DNA of 29,875 nucleotides from JAPKEZ01 sp047638975. Lineage in GTDB: Bacteria > Planctomycetota > UBA1135. Shown one piece after another: positions 6,350 to 16,105 of this stretch. Both the position numbers and the translations under genes were made by a program. The notes under the pieces were generated by a model. The model saw only the letters and a program-made list of their open reading frames with translations, was not told the origin of the DNA and made no database searches. Numbering within the stretch: the first letter of the stretch is position 1; each line of letters starts with the position of its first letter. The DNA lies in NCBI GenBank assembly GCA_047638975.1, contig JBLINB010000018.1, positions 1 through 29,875 of the forward strand, written 5' to 3'.

Positions 6350-9300
6350 ATGCTATTATCCGCATTATTGCTGTCAATCAGCCTGCAACAAGGCTCAGTA
6401 CAACTCGATTTACCATCCGATCTACCTGCGCAATTCAGTACTGTCATTGAATTACGCGGGCAGCGGGCAACTTTGCTGTTGCAGCGCCGCTCGTTACGTG
6501 CCAGCGATTTCGTCTTGAAAAACAGTAACGGCGACATTGCCGTGGTCCCTGAATCGCGTACCTACTTTGGCACTATAAAAGAAATACCCGGTGCTTGCAT
6601 TGCCGCCAGTTTAGAAGCACGCGGACTACGGGCCACAATCATCATGCCCGATGCATTGATGTGGCGTCTGCAGCCAGACGAGCGGCGCGCGAATGGTTGG
6701 CACACTCTTGCGGTGGCAGCAGACGAGCCACTCGATATGTGTGGCGTAGATCACGTCCACCTAAAAGATGGTTTTAGCGGTAATAACAATCGCGCAAATA
6801 TGATTCCGCCACCGAGCGGCGGCAGTCATTACTTATCGCCCTATCCCTGGCAATGGAAGATGCGTAAATCAAGAATCGGTTTTGATGCCACTTACGATCA
6901 CTGGCTGCGCGAAGGCCAAACGGTGGCTGGCGTTACCGCATCGGTTGAGTATCAGCTCGCCGAAAATGATTTAACCTGCAGCCGCGACGCGATGGTTAGT
7001 TATGAATTGACCGGCATCGTGATCCGTCAAACGCCCTATTACGTCGGCACCACTTCCGGGGCGCTGCTTTCTGAATTCGCTAATGAGTGGGCTACCAACC
7101 AGCAGCAAATACCTTACGAATCGGCAGTCCTCTTGGCGGATTACCAAAATGACGGTATCGCCGGATTGGCCTACGTCGGCACGCTTGGCTCATGGGGCTA
7201 CGCCGGTTTATTCTGGGATCGTGGTTACAGTCCCGGCATTATTGCGCACGAAATCGGTCACAACTGGGGAGCCGGTCACATCGACTGCTGGCCATGGGGA
7301 GGTTCGGCGATGTGTGGTTCGTGGCTACTCTATGGCCCAGAATCCACTGACATCATTCAGTGGCGCGCGGCATGGCTAAACCTGCCGGTGATTTTGCCTT
7401 ATGAAACGAGCGTGCGTCCTTATGCCAATCCTGATTGGGTAACTGCCGACCCGCAGCTTGATACTAAATTCGATGTGCTCGACAACGATTACGACGCCAA
7501 CTTTGATTACATCCATATCAGTGATGTCGACGCTACTTCAGTCGAAGGCGCCAGCGTATCGATACTTAGCAATGCCGGCCCCGGTGGACGCGATCTTATC
7601 TTGTACCAACCTGACCGCAATCGTCGCGGATCGTACAGCGACACCTTTTGGTATACCGCAGCTGATTTTAACGGGCTTGAACATGCGACGCCGGTTACGA
7701 TTGAAGTAGTCGAACGTAATTTGGTTGCCGCTTATAAATTCGAAGAAGGTAGTGGTTCTGAATTACTCGATAGCTCGGGTAATGGCAATGACATCACCGC
7801 ATCCGGGCCACCTGTTTATGCTGAACTTAACGACCCACTGGTTGGTGCAGAGTGCAACAGCAGCAACTGGGAGCCAAGCTCTAATTTGTTTGACAATAGT
7901 GCAACGACGGCCTTTGCCTCTCTTAATCAAGGGGTGGTTAGCGCGAGTTTCACCACCGACCCTGCCGATGGCACTTGGTTAGAGTTCGATTTCGGAAGCA
8001 CCAAAGATTTTGAAGGGTTCCGGCATCTTGATCAAAATTTATCTAGCAAGTGGATTGGTAAATCAGTGTTGTGGTTCTCTAACGACAGCACTTTTGATGT
8101 AAATGATATTTCCGTAGATATCGAGCACCATAGTCACCTCGAGTTTGTAACTTATCCCTTCGCGGCAATAAGCGCGCGCTTTGTGCGCTGGGAAGTCACC
8201 GAGCAACACAATCCAGCGTCAACGCAGTACTCATTGGGTGGCAACGAGATGGCCTTTGTCTACAACACGCAGATGGTCGGCATTGCGCCACCGCTGATTA
8301 CCTTGTCGTCCAATGCGCAAGCAGCGTCTAGTGCTGACGACTTAATCGATAACGACATCAACACCGCGTTTATTTCCGACAGTCAAGGGAAAGTAAGCGC
8401 CCCACTTACACGTACTGCTAGCGACGGAACCTGGGTCGAATTCGATTACCAAAGCATCCAAAACTTTGAAGGCGCTAGTTTATTAGACCTCGACAACTCT
8501 GGAGCTTTCACTACCCAATCGCGTTTGTGGTTTAGCAACAGTTCTACTTTTAGTACTAGCGATCCGGTCGAAATCTGGAATCACGGCAATCAAGAGCAGC
8601 TACAGGTTAAAGATTTCTCTCCGATTCAAGCGCGTTACGTGCGCTGGGAGATCAGCGATACTACCCTCAACTTCATTAAAGACAATGGTGCGCGTGAGCT
8701 GCAGCTATTCAGCGACCTCGCCTCCAATCCGCCTTTTCAGCGCTCTAGCGGGCCCTCCGGTGAGCATCTAAAGTTAGTCGGTGCATTGGGCGCTACCTCA
8801 CAAGACGTCCTCTACGCGCCGGTAGCACTCAACCAAGCCTTCACCATGAATGTATTGGTACAGCCCGACGCCAACCTCAGTGATGGCAGCATCATTTGCG
8901 GAGTAGGTAATCCAGAAGACAGCAGTGGACGTTTCTTCGAGATGCGTAATAACTCCTTACATTTCGCGGGTATTGATTTAGCCTTTAGCCCGGCGACGAC
9001 TAGCTTCAGCATGCTAACTGCAAGTTACGATGGCAGCACCTTAAGTGTTTATCATGACGCGACCTTGCTCGGCAGTTTCAGCATCGGCTTTGCGGCAAGC
9101 GACGCCGATATTCATTTAGCGCCGCAAAATCCGAATGTCGCAGGTGCTTACTATCATGGTTTAATCGACGAGTATGTGCTATGGGATTACGCCTTCGATG
9201 CCAATCAGGTTATGCAATTATTTAGCGGTGGCAGTGCCATGGGGCCGTCGCCGTTCGACACGCAACGCAATGTAGATAGCTCGCCACGCCTTAGCTGGAC

Positions 9301-10267
9301 GGCAGCGCTAAACGCTCCGCAGCATGATGTTTACTTGAGCACTGATTTTTATAGTACGCAAAATGCGACGCCTAGTTCTAGCAGTTACCTCGGACGCTAC
9401 ACCACCGATTATGTCGACCTTAGTAACCTCACACCTGGCGCTTGGTATTACTGGCGCGTAGATGAAATCCACGCTAATGGTGATGTGCTAGCCAGTGATG
9501 TTTGGCGCTTCAAAACGCACCTGCCATGGACCACAACCGTGCTCGAAGGTTTTTCCGATGGCAATAGTGGCGATCACCTCGATGGTTTGGCTGGCGGTAA
9601 CGGATTCGGTGCGCCATGGGCAGTGCCGGCGGCTAATGGCTATATTCGAACTAGTGGATCGCTGAATGCTTTCCCAAGTAACCTGCCATTCACAGAAGTG
9701 GACGGCTACCTCGAACGCACCGCCTCGCCGTCATTACCAATGGAAGGCCAGCGCTTATTTGATTCAAGCGCCATCGCGGTAGACCTTTCTAGCGACAGCA
9801 GTATTTACCTGTCGTTTGCCGCGCATCTAACGGGTACCAGTACTACCATGAGCGCGATGGTGGGGCTGCTTGATTCAGGTAGCGGTAATACGATTGTTAC
9901 GGGTATCGATGATGGCAAGTACGCCATTAACGGTGCTGCTGGCGATGCCATGGGTAGCGTCGCTGATCGCTATCGCACTAAATTTATAGTGGTACGCATC
10001 GACGCCAACAACTTAAGCAATGACGAAATCTACATGAAGGTTTATGACAGTGCCACCGAGTTGGTGCATGCTAGCGATACGCTGCTTAGCGGCATCGGCA
10101 GTGGCAGCGACCAATGGACTTTAGCTGCGACTAACGGCAACGCCGACGATGTCTTCGATCATCTGTTCATTCGCGCTGGCGGCGTTGGCTCTGCCCTAGG
10201 AAGCAATCTCGTGCGCATCGATGAGATTAGAATCGGCGGTAGTTGGAGCGATATTACTGGGTTGTAG
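6350..10267 (+). CDS. Large secreted zinc metalloprotease with discoidin-like, LamG-like and Fn3-like modules
   Basis: The 1305-residue product starts with a short hydrophobic signal. A propeptide-like region is followed by a reprolysin/metzincin-type catalytic domain (about residues 160-350) with HEIGHNWGAGH, zinc ligands H300, H304 and H310 and catalytic E301, and a candidate Met-turn at M321 (SAMCGSW). Then come an Ig/cadherin-like module (about 358-456), two F5/8 type C (discoidin)-like modules (about 490-640 and 645-790, both with a closing 'ARxVRWEx' strand), a LamG-like module (about 800-957), a fibronectin III-like module (about 963-1060) and a C-terminal lectin-like module. It probably cleaves extracellular protein while binding glycans or surfaces. 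TATGCT with an upstream TG (extended -10) lies 5 nt before the ATG. Lying after the pseudopilins, it may be a cargo of their secretion system; that is inference. Confidence 0.82.
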   Translation: MLLSALLLSISLQQGSVQLDLPSDLPAQFSTVIELRGQRATLLLQRRSLRASDFVLKNSNGDIAVVPESRTYFGTIKEIPGACIAASLEARGLRATIIMPDALMWRLQPDERRANGWHTLAVAADEPLDMCGVDHVHLKDGFSGNNNRANMIPPPSGGSHYLSPYPWQWKMRKSRIGFDATYDHWLREGQTVAGVTASVEYQLAENDLTCSRDAMVSYELTGIVIRQTPYYVGTTSGALLSEFANEWATNQQQIPYESAVLLADYQNDGIAGLAYVGTLGSWGYAGLFWDRGYSPGIIAHEIGHNWGAGHIDCWPWGGSAMCGSWLLYGPESTDIIQWRAAWLNLPVILPYETSVRPYANPDWVTADPQLDTKFDVLDNDYDANFDYIHISDVDATSVEGASVSILSNAGPGGRDLILYQPDRNRRGSYSDTFWYTAADFNGLEHATPVTIEVVERNLVAAYKFEEGSGSELLDSSGNGNDITASGPPVYAELNDPLVGAECNSSNWEPSSNLFDNSATTAFASLNQGVVSASFTTDPADGTWLEFDFGSTKDFEGFRHLDQNLSSKWIGKSVLWFSNDSTFDVNDISVDIEHHSHLEFVTYPFAAISARFVRWEVTEQHNPASTQYSLGGNEMAFVYNTQMVGIAPPLITLSSNAQAASSADDLIDNDINTAFISDSQGKVSAPLTRTASDGTWVEFDYQSIQNFEGASLLDLDNSGAFTTQSRLWFSNSSTFSTSDPVEIWNHGNQEQLQVKDFSPIQARYVRWEISDTTLNFIKDNGARELQLFSDLASNPPFQRSSGPSGEHLKLVGALGATSQDVLYAPVALNQAFTMNVLVQPDANLSDGSIICGVGNPEDSSGRFFEMRNNSLHFAGIDLAFSPATTSFSMLTASYDGSTLSVYHDATLLGSFSIGFAASDADIHLAPQNPNVAGAYYHGLIDEYVLWDYAFDANQVMQLFSGGSAMGPSPFDTQRNVDSSPRLSWTAALNAPQHDVYLSTDFYSTQNATPSSSSYLGRYTTDYVDLSNLTPGAWYYWRVDEIHANGDVLASDVWRFKTHLPWTTTVLEGFSDGNSGDHLDGLAGGNGFGAPWAVPAANGYIRTSGSLNAFPSNLPFTEVDGYLERTASPSLPMEGQRLFDSSAIAVDLSSDSSIYLSFAAHLTGTSTTMSAMVGLLDSGSGNTIVTGIDDGKYAINGAAGDAMGSVADRYRTKFIVVRIDANNLSNDEIYMKVYDSATELVHASDTLLSGIGSGSDQWTLAATNGNADDVFDHLFIRAGGVGSALGSNLVRIDEIRIGGSWSDITGL

Positions 10268-10269
10268 AT

Positions 10270-11247
10270 CTAAACAATCTCGAGCATGCGCTGCAAAGAG
10301 CGCTGTGCATCGTCAAACAATTCAGCAGGTACATCGACCTCAGGCCCTAACTCATGCAATGCCTTCCAGAGCTTCTCTGGAGTGTTCATCTGCATATAAG
10401 GGCATAAATTACACGCACAGGATGCACCGGGTGCCGGTATATAAGTATTTTGCGGCGCCTCTTTTTCGAAACGATAAATCATGTTGGCTTCGGTGCCAAT
10501 GATGAAGGTTTCGCCATGTGACTCTTTAACCAAACGCAGCATACCTGCCGTTCCTAACACGTAATCAGAAGCATCACGAATCGGCTTTGGACACTCAGGA
10601 TGCGATATTACTTTGGCAGCAGGATGTTGCGCCTTCATATCATTCAAAGTGTCGATCGAAAATAATTCGTGCACTTCGCAAGCGCCGTTCCAGAGGATCA
10701 TGTCGCGGCCTAAAGTTTCGTTAAGCCATCCGCCAAGGTGCTTGTCAGGGACAAACAAAATCGGCTGACCTTCAGGTACCGACTCGACTATTTCGCGCGC
10801 ATTGCCACTGGTGCAAATAATATCACACAACGCTTTTACAGCTGCCGAGCAATTAACATAAGCGATCGTCGTCGGGCGCACGCCCAACTTTTTAGTAAGG
10901 TGCTCTTGATACTGCTTTAAGTCAGGAGCTAAACAAGAATCGGCCAGGGAACAGCCGGCGTCCATGTCGGGGACGAAGACGCGTGCTTGAGGGCTAAGTA
11001 ACTTTGCGGTTTCGGCCATAAAGTGGACGCCGCAAAAACATATAAACTTAGCATCTGCCGCTGCTGCCTTGCGCGCCAGTTCAAGGCTGTCACCCACAAA
11101 GTGCGCCGCCTCTTGCAGAAATCCGTCTTGGTAACTGTGAGCCAAAATCAAAATCCCGCGCTCAGTAGCCCACTCGCGGATGGCGGCGGGTTCTGGCACT
11201 TGCAGTAAGTCTAAATTTAAGGTGTCGTTTTCCATGACAGGGTGCAT
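10270..11247 (-). CDS. nadA: Quinolinate synthase A
   Basis: The 325-residue product contains the NadA landmarks: ILAHSYQDG, HFVGDSLELA, the IAYVNCSAAVKALCD segment, FVPDKHLGGWL, the WNGACEVHE segment and the C-terminal CNLCPYMQMNT, which supply the three Cys of its [4Fe-4S] cluster. It condenses iminoaspartate with dihydroxyacetone phosphate to give quinolinate for NAD synthesis. Length and motif order match the family. The start is ATG 11247 or 11235 (MENDT); it lies three bases after the rsmJ stop, the last gene of a five-gene operon, and ends two bases from the convergent metalloprotease gene. nadB and nadC are not in the window. Confidence 0.93.
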   Translation of the reverse strand: MHPVMENDTLNLDLLQVPEPAAIREWATERGILILAHSYQDGFLQEAAHFVGDSLELARKAAAADAKFICFCGVHFMAETAKLLSPQARVFVPDMDAGCSLADSCLAPDLKQYQEHLTKKLGVRPTTIAYVNCSAAVKALCDIICTSGNAREIVESVPEGQPILFVPDKHLGGWLNETLGRDMILWNGACEVHELFSIDTLNDMKAQHPAAKVISHPECPKPIRDASDYVLGTAGMLRLVKESHGETFIIGTEANMIYRFEKEAPQNTYIPAPGASCACNLCPYMQMNTPEKLWKALHELGPEVDVPAELFDDAQRSLQRMLEIV

Positions 11248-11250
11248 AGT

Positions 11251-11922
11251 TTAACTTTGCGCCATATATACGTCGAAGCGTGTGGTCTTACCTTTTATCG
11301 CATGACTTGGCGCCGCGCTTAACGGTTCACTATGCGCCGGGCGCTTGACCACCACCCGCGCAGCTCCAAAAGCCAGCGCCGCGTTAAACAGCTCTAGCTG
11401 ATCGTCATCCTGACCGACTATTTCTCTAAAAATACGCATATCTTTTTTTGCCAACGCCGTCTTCTTTGGCGGTGGATGCATCGGGTCTAGGTAAATGACA
11501 TGCGGCTTAAACTCAGTGTATAGCATGCTTTTTGGGTCGCTTAACAGCTCAATCGCATTGGCATTGATAAGCGCTAACTTGCCCGACAGCTTTTCGCCCA
11601 CTTCGGCATCGGCAAGTGCACGCTGCAAGCCGTCATCTAGTGCGGCAAACACCTGTGGATGGCGCTCGCATGCCAAAACGTTTGCACCTAGGCATGCTAA
11701 AACGAAAGCGTCGCGGCCTAATCCGGCTGTCGCATCGAAAACGCGTAATCCGGCGCTAGCTTTGTGTAGCCCTACTGCTTTCGAAAGGGCCTGGTTTTTA
11801 CCTCCACCAAAGCGGCGACGATAATCTAATTTGCCACTTACAAAATCAACGATGATTTCGCCGGCGCTAGCTTTTAGACTAACTGCTTTATCGTGGTTTG
11901 AAGATGATGTCATAATTTTCAC
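11251..11922 (-). CDS. rsmJ: 16S rRNA (guanine-1516-N2)-methyltransferase RsmJ-like
   Basis: The 223-residue product carries the RsmJ pattern: RRRFGGGKNQ near the start, the SAM-binding VFDATAGLGRDAFVLACLGA, ACERHPQV, the catalytic-loop DPMHPPPKKTALAKKDMR, VVVKRPAHSEPL and the closing RFDVY. It methylates G1516 of 16S rRNA in Enterobacteria. The start at 11922 overlaps the end of the upstream gene by 35 bases; a later ATG at 11913 (MTSSSN) would reduce this to 26. RsmJ is best known from Gammaproteobacteria, so its presence beside planctomycete-like secreted proteins is worth noting as possible transfer or as a taxonomic clue. Confidence 0.88.
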   Translation of the reverse strand: MKIMTSSSNHDKAVSLKASAGEIIVDFVSGKLDYRRRFGGGKNQALSKAVGLHKASAGLRVFDATAGLGRDAFVLACLGANVLACERHPQVFAALDDGLQRALADAEVGEKLSGKLALINANAIELLSDPKSMLYTEFKPHVIYLDPMHPPPKKTALAKKDMRIFREIVGQDDDQLELFNAALAFGAARVVVKRPAHSEPLSAAPSHAIKGKTTRFDVYMAQS

Positions 11923-13378
11923 CCACAGTCAAATCGCTAAACAGTTCGCTATACCGCAGTACATCCATCTTCAGTTTGTACTTAAACACCCCATTGTCAA
12001 AAGTTTCGGAATGTAGATCTAGCAAATATTGTTCGCCATTATCTAAGACGACAAAGATGTCGCTGTCACGATAGGCTGCGAAATGTTCGGACTTGGCGAT
12101 GGAACATTCAAAGAAACTGCCGTCGATGTCTTTAATGATGGCGAGCGATTGGCCCTTTTCGACTAAGGTGTACGAGGCCACTTCATGCTCTATAGTGCCG
12201 CGTTGCGTTGCGTAAACCGCAATGCTCGCCGGCGATTTACTCACTATTTCAATAAAATATTTAGCGTTGGCTAACAGTGCTAAATGCATCTCGTCATTAC
12301 TGAAATCTAGCGAACCGTTTTCTAACTGTGTCTTGCGCTGATGCAATGCCGTCAACTTATCCATCGCCGCATCGCGTTGTTGACTGGCGATATCGACATC
12401 GTCCTCGAATGCCTTGAGCTCTGTCCAGCTATGTGAGCCTTGGTCCGCTTCTCTTCGCATTACCGCTAACAGCTTTGAACTTTCACCAAGTGCATTTTCT
12501 AGATGTTGCTTATTCTCTTCAACACTACTTATCTCGTTATCAAGCTGCACCATTTGCTCTTGGTAACTAGCATCAAACTTTGTCTGACGTTGTGCCGCAC
12601 GAGCCAATGCTTGCTGCTGAAAGGCCACTGCTATTTTAATCATGTCTTCATCAGCTGCTACAGCAATACTAGCCACAAGCGCCTTATCACTAACACTTGC
12701 CAGTGAATCAGACTCCCATACCAATTCGCCAGTGATGGGTGCGTTCAACTCTAGCGTCGGCACTATCCATTCACTTTTAACAGTCAACACCGGCGCATCA
12801 GACAAGGGCACAGCTTCAGGCAATTGCGCTAGTGGCTCGATAATGACGGGTGCCGTAACGAGTTGCTCTTGCTCTGCTATTTCAGGTGTGTCACTCGAAT
12901 AAATGATATACCAAATAGCAACTACCGCTAAACAGAAAAACGAAATGGCGGCGTAGGGGAAGAAACGTTGTACGCCGATGCTACGCGGCAGCGTAGCATC
13001 GGGTGAACTTATAAGATCGGGTATAAACGCTGTTTGCTCTACCGGTGGCTTAACCTTAGATGCCACCAATCCGTATAACTCTTCAACGCTGGGTATCGAT
13101 TGCCAAGTGGCATCAAAGGTGTCTGCGCTTGACCATTTACCTATTTTAATCATCGGTAAACTTCGGCCGTCTAGGGCATCTTCGACTAGCGACTTACTTG
13201 GGGCGTCTTCGGTAAACGCGATAAATCCGTCGTCTAAATTAGCGAGGTCGGCTACCGAGACGCGTTGCACTTTATCGAACACATTGTCGGCGAAGTACAC
13301 AACCCCGTTACCTAACTCGCCAAGTACCCATAGATTTAACGGGAACTTGGTAGACGAATTAAGGGGATGATTATTCAA
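11888..13378 (-). CDS. Membrane-anchored coiled-coil protein with HlyD-like adaptor architecture
   Basis: The 496-residue product has no recognised N-terminal domain (about 1-135, a soluble alpha/beta-looking region), a single transmembrane helix near residues 138-162, a Pro-rich linker, a long Glu/Gln/Lys-rich coiled coil (about 265-375) and a C-terminal beta-rich part (TQRGTIEHEVASYTLVEKGQSLAIIKDIDG) that resembles the lipoyl-like barrel of membrane fusion proteins. It may be a periplasmic adaptor fused to a cytoplasmic domain, but no transporter partner is nearby. The start is TTG at 13378, within the end of deoA (8-base overlap), because no earlier ATG exists in frame. It sits inside an operon of nucleotide and cofactor genes, an unexpected neighbour. 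Confidence 0.6.
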   Translation of the reverse strand: MNNHPLNSSTKFPLNLWVLGELGNGVVYFADNVFDKVQRVSVADLANLDDGFIAFTEDAPSKSLVEDALDGRSLPMIKIGKWSSADTFDATWQSIPSVEELYGLVASKVKPPVEQTAFIPDLISSPDATLPRSIGVQRFFPYAAISFFCLAVVAIWYIIYSSDTPEIAEQEQLVTAPVIIEPLAQLPEAVPLSDAPVLTVKSEWIVPTLELNAPITGELVWESDSLASVSDKALVASIAVAADEDMIKIAVAFQQQALARAAQRQTKFDASYQEQMVQLDNEISSVEENKQHLENALGESSKLLAVMRREADQGSHSWTELKAFEDDVDIASQQRDAAMDKLTALHQRKTQLENGSLDFSNDEMHLALLANAKYFIEIVSKSPASIAVYATQRGTIEHEVASYTLVEKGQSLAIIKDIDGSFFECSIAKSEHFAAYRDSDIFVVLDNGEQYLLDLHSETFDNGVFKYKLKMDVLRYSELFSDLTVGENYDIIFKPR

Positions 13379-14573
13379 TGTCGTAAGCCGCTGCTACATA
13401 GGCTAGCGCTTTTTCGAGATGCTGGTCAGCGTGATGCAAAGTAACCAGTGGTTGCCCGGCATCGACACGTTCACCTACTTTAGCATGCACCTCTAAGCCT
13501 ACACCATGATGTATCGCAACATCGGCACGTTCTCGGCCAGCGCCCAAAACGAAGGTCGCCAAGCCAATTTGCTCGGCATCACAGCGGCGTACAGTGCCTG
13601 TATGCGCTGCGCAGTAATCAAACTGGCGCACATCTTTACTACCGCGTAACGCGACGCTCAAATCTCCGCCGTGAGCCGCCACCAGTTGCCGCCAAATATC
13701 AAAGGCACTGCCGTCAGCCATTATCTGCTTTGCCCGCTGCGCGTCGCCACTCAGTGCGGCTACTAGCTCAATTAAATCTTGCGGCCCCTTACCTTGCAAA
13801 CATTGCTCGGCCTCGCGGACTTCTAAAGCATTACCCACCGCATGCCCTAAAGGTGTCGACATATCGGTCAACAGCGCTGTAGTTTTAACTCCGGCGCCAT
13901 TGCCGACCCGCACAATCGAATCTGCCAAGACTTGGGCTTCGGCGCGCGTCTTCATAAACGCACCACTGCCGAATTTGACGTCCATAACTAAAGACTCGAT
14001 ACCTTCGACTAATTTCTTTGACAATATAGACGCCGTAATCAACGCCACCGATGGCACCGTTTGAGTTTCGTTACGCAGGGCATACAAAATGCGATCGGCC
14101 GGCGCCAATTCTGGGGTCTGGCCATTCATGAAACAGCCGACGCTCTTTAAAGTATGGCGTAATTCTGCGATATTGAGATCGGTACGAAAACCGCTAATCG
14201 ATTCGAGTTTATCAAGCGTGCCGCCGGTGATACCTAGCCCACGCCCCGACAACATCGGTACTTTTTTACCCATCTTCACCCATAATGGCGCTAGCACTAA
14301 CGACACTTTATCGCCAATGCCACCGGTTGAATGTTTATCGACGAAGGGTCCGTCGATGCCCGTCCAATCAAGTTTGTCGCCGCTGGCGACCATCGCTTGA
14401 GTGAGACACACGGTTTCGGCATCGGTCATGCCATTGCAAATAACGAAGGCTAGCCATGCGCCAATTTGCGCCTGACTCACTTCGCCGGCGGTTACCGCCT
14501 GCACAAAGGCTTCAATCTGACCCGAGTCTTGTTCGATGCCCTCGCGTCGCTGGAGTAACCATTCTGAAATCAA
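13371..14573 (-). CDS. deoA: Thymidine phosphorylase (pyrimidine-nucleoside phosphorylase family)
   Basis: The 400-residue product has the family signatures: the phosphate-binding DKHSTGGIGDK, MLSGRGLGITGGTLDKLESI, the substrate-binding YALRNETQTVPS, SKKLVEGIESLVMDVKFGSGAFM and a C-terminal biotin-like 'HAKVGERVDAGQPLVTLHH' domain. It catalyses reversible phosphorolysis of thymidine or uridine. It is about 40 residues shorter than E. coli DeoA, which brings it nearer to Gram-positive Pdp in size; substrate range cannot be told from sequence alone. The start is TTG 14573 with GGAGAG placed five bases upstream, overlapping the end of the lipoprotein gene, one of few clear Shine-Dalgarno sites here. 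Confidence 0.9.
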   Translation of the reverse strand: MISEWLLQRREGIEQDSGQIEAFVQAVTAGEVSQAQIGAWLAFVICNGMTDAETVCLTQAMVASGDKLDWTGIDGPFVDKHSTGGIGDKVSLVLAPLWVKMGKKVPMLSGRGLGITGGTLDKLESISGFRTDLNIAELRHTLKSVGCFMNGQTPELAPADRILYALRNETQTVPSVALITASILSKKLVEGIESLVMDVKFGSGAFMKTRAEAQVLADSIVRVGNGAGVKTTALLTDMSTPLGHAVGNALEVREAEQCLQGKGPQDLIELVAALSGDAQRAKQIMADGSAFDIWRQLVAAHGGDLSVALRGSKDVRQFDYCAAHTGTVRRCDAEQIGLATFVLGAGRERADVAIHHGVGLEVHAKVGERVDAGQPLVTLHHADQHLEKALAYVAAAYDIE

Positions 14574-14574
14574 G

Positions 14575-16098
14575 TTACTCTCCGATGATTACTTCGAGTT
14601 CATCACCAATTTGTACACCTGGTACGAATACCGCTGGCACACCGGGTGCATAGGCACTTAGCACAAACGTGTTTGCGTATAAATTATCAAAGATGAACTC
14701 GCCATTCGAATTCGTCAAAGTGGCATCAAGCCCCAAAAAGTTTTCTGGCAAACGTGAACCCGAAAAACTATCACGCGGCAGATCTCCTTTAATTTGCACG
14801 CCAACATTCGACTGCGCATTACCAGCGGCATCTACAACTCGACCTTTAATGCGCTGGCCGCTTTGCAGCTGCACATCGAACTGCTGCGACTTGCCATCAA
14901 AGAGGATGGGCCCGAACAGCGACGTACCGTGCTGCGGATGGTGCGCAATGCCATAAACATCTTCAACGCTTTTTAAGTCAGAAAATTTATATGCGCCGGT
15001 CGAATCGGTACCCACACTTAAGTTAGCGCCATCAGTCAACAGCCATAACTGCACATTATTGAGTGGCACACCGTCATGATCACTAACGACTCCGCTTAAC
15101 GCAATCGTCTCTGCCATTTCTATCCACACGTCAATTTGCCCAGCATCCACCACTGCATACGATTGCGCGAAATCAGGATGACGCACGTTAACGTTCCATG
15201 CTTGTGAATCAGGAACCGCTGGCAAGTTGAACATTCCTTTATCGTCAGAGCGCGTGACTATGGAGCGTGGCCCATATAAAAACATTAATGGATTATCGGT
15301 GACCTTACGATTTTTACGACGGTTAGGTTTACCGGCCACGATATCGGCGCCCGCAATAGGGTTGTCGTTCATGTCGATGACCTGGCCGTAAACCTGGTGC
15401 GCGGGTTCAAGTAGAACTTCGAGATTGTCATAGCGCTGTCCTTCGTCGATCGCCCCACCCGGACGCCACACGCTCATCTGATTTTCAAATGCGGCCTCGA
15501 CAACAAATGGCCCAGCCGGAATACCACCGAGTGCAAACCTTCCTTGTTCATCGGTAGTGGTAAACACATCGATGCTTAATTGCGCCTGCTTGTCAACGAA
15601 CTCGGCAGAGTAAAAGTAACACACCACATTTGCGCCTTTCACCGGAAGACCCTCAACGTCGTAAACCATACCGAACAAGCTTGCTGCTGGGGTCAACACC
15701 ATTTCTATTTTCTTGGTTTGGCCGCCGTACATAACCATTGGTGACGCGATCGAGCCAGGAGCTGAGTACGCGCTAGGTTGTGCGTGCACGGCAACCATCT
15801 CTGCACCGTGTTCAAATTCAAGGCGCACCAAGCCCTCAGCATTCGAACGAGTCGAAGTTTTGGACGGCATCCCCGCCTCGTCCCACTGTACATCGACGTT
15901 CACTCCTGCTAGCTTACGCTCGGAATCGCGTAAGATCAGCTGCACCTCAAGCACCGCTGGCTGCGCAGTATCGACCTGTGTTTCAGCAGCTACTGGCGCG
16001 GCGTCCGTCAATGGCAGCTGCGCTTTATCGGAACAGCTTACGAATAGCAGGGTGTAAATGGCTAACAGCGCCACCAAAACGGTCTTTCTTAGTCTCAT
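14575..16098 (-). CDS. Lipoprotein with repeated carboxypeptidase-regulatory-like (Ig-fold) domains
   Basis: From ATG 16098 the product has 507 residues with a signal peptide MRLRKTVLVALLAIYTLLFV followed by SCSDK, a near-canonical lipobox with Cys22. An upstream TTG at 16116 is rejected because it lies before the -10-like TATCCT. The body is about five repeats of a beta-sandwich module, each opening with a G-x-V-x-D-x-x-G-x-P-[VI]-x-[GN]-A-x-V pattern (FGMVYDVEGLPVKGANV, YGQVIDMNDNPIAGADI, SGVVSDHDGVPLNNVQL, KGRVVDAAGNAQSNVGV), the carboxypeptidase regulatory-like/SdrD B type. These are structural or binding modules on the cell surface; no catalytic residues are seen. It heads the operon with deoA. 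Confidence 0.78.
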   Translation of the reverse strand: MRLRKTVLVALLAIYTLLFVSCSDKAQLPLTDAAPVAAETQVDTAQPAVLEVQLILRDSERKLAGVNVDVQWDEAGMPSKTSTRSNAEGLVRLEFEHGAEMVAVHAQPSAYSAPGSIASPMVMYGGQTKKIEMVLTPAASLFGMVYDVEGLPVKGANVVCYFYSAEFVDKQAQLSIDVFTTTDEQGRFALGGIPAGPFVVEAAFENQMSVWRPGGAIDEGQRYDNLEVLLEPAHQVYGQVIDMNDNPIAGADIVAGKPNRRKNRKVTDNPLMFLYGPRSIVTRSDDKGMFNLPAVPDSQAWNVNVRHPDFAQSYAVVDAGQIDVWIEMAETIALSGVVSDHDGVPLNNVQLWLLTDGANLSVGTDSTGAYKFSDLKSVEDVYGIAHHPQHGTSLFGPILFDGKSQQFDVQLQSGQRIKGRVVDAAGNAQSNVGVQIKGDLPRDSFSGSRLPENFLGLDATLTNSNGEFIFDNLYANTFVLSAYAPGVPAVFVPGVQIGDELEVIIGE

Positions 16099-16105
16099 GC
16101 CCCCT

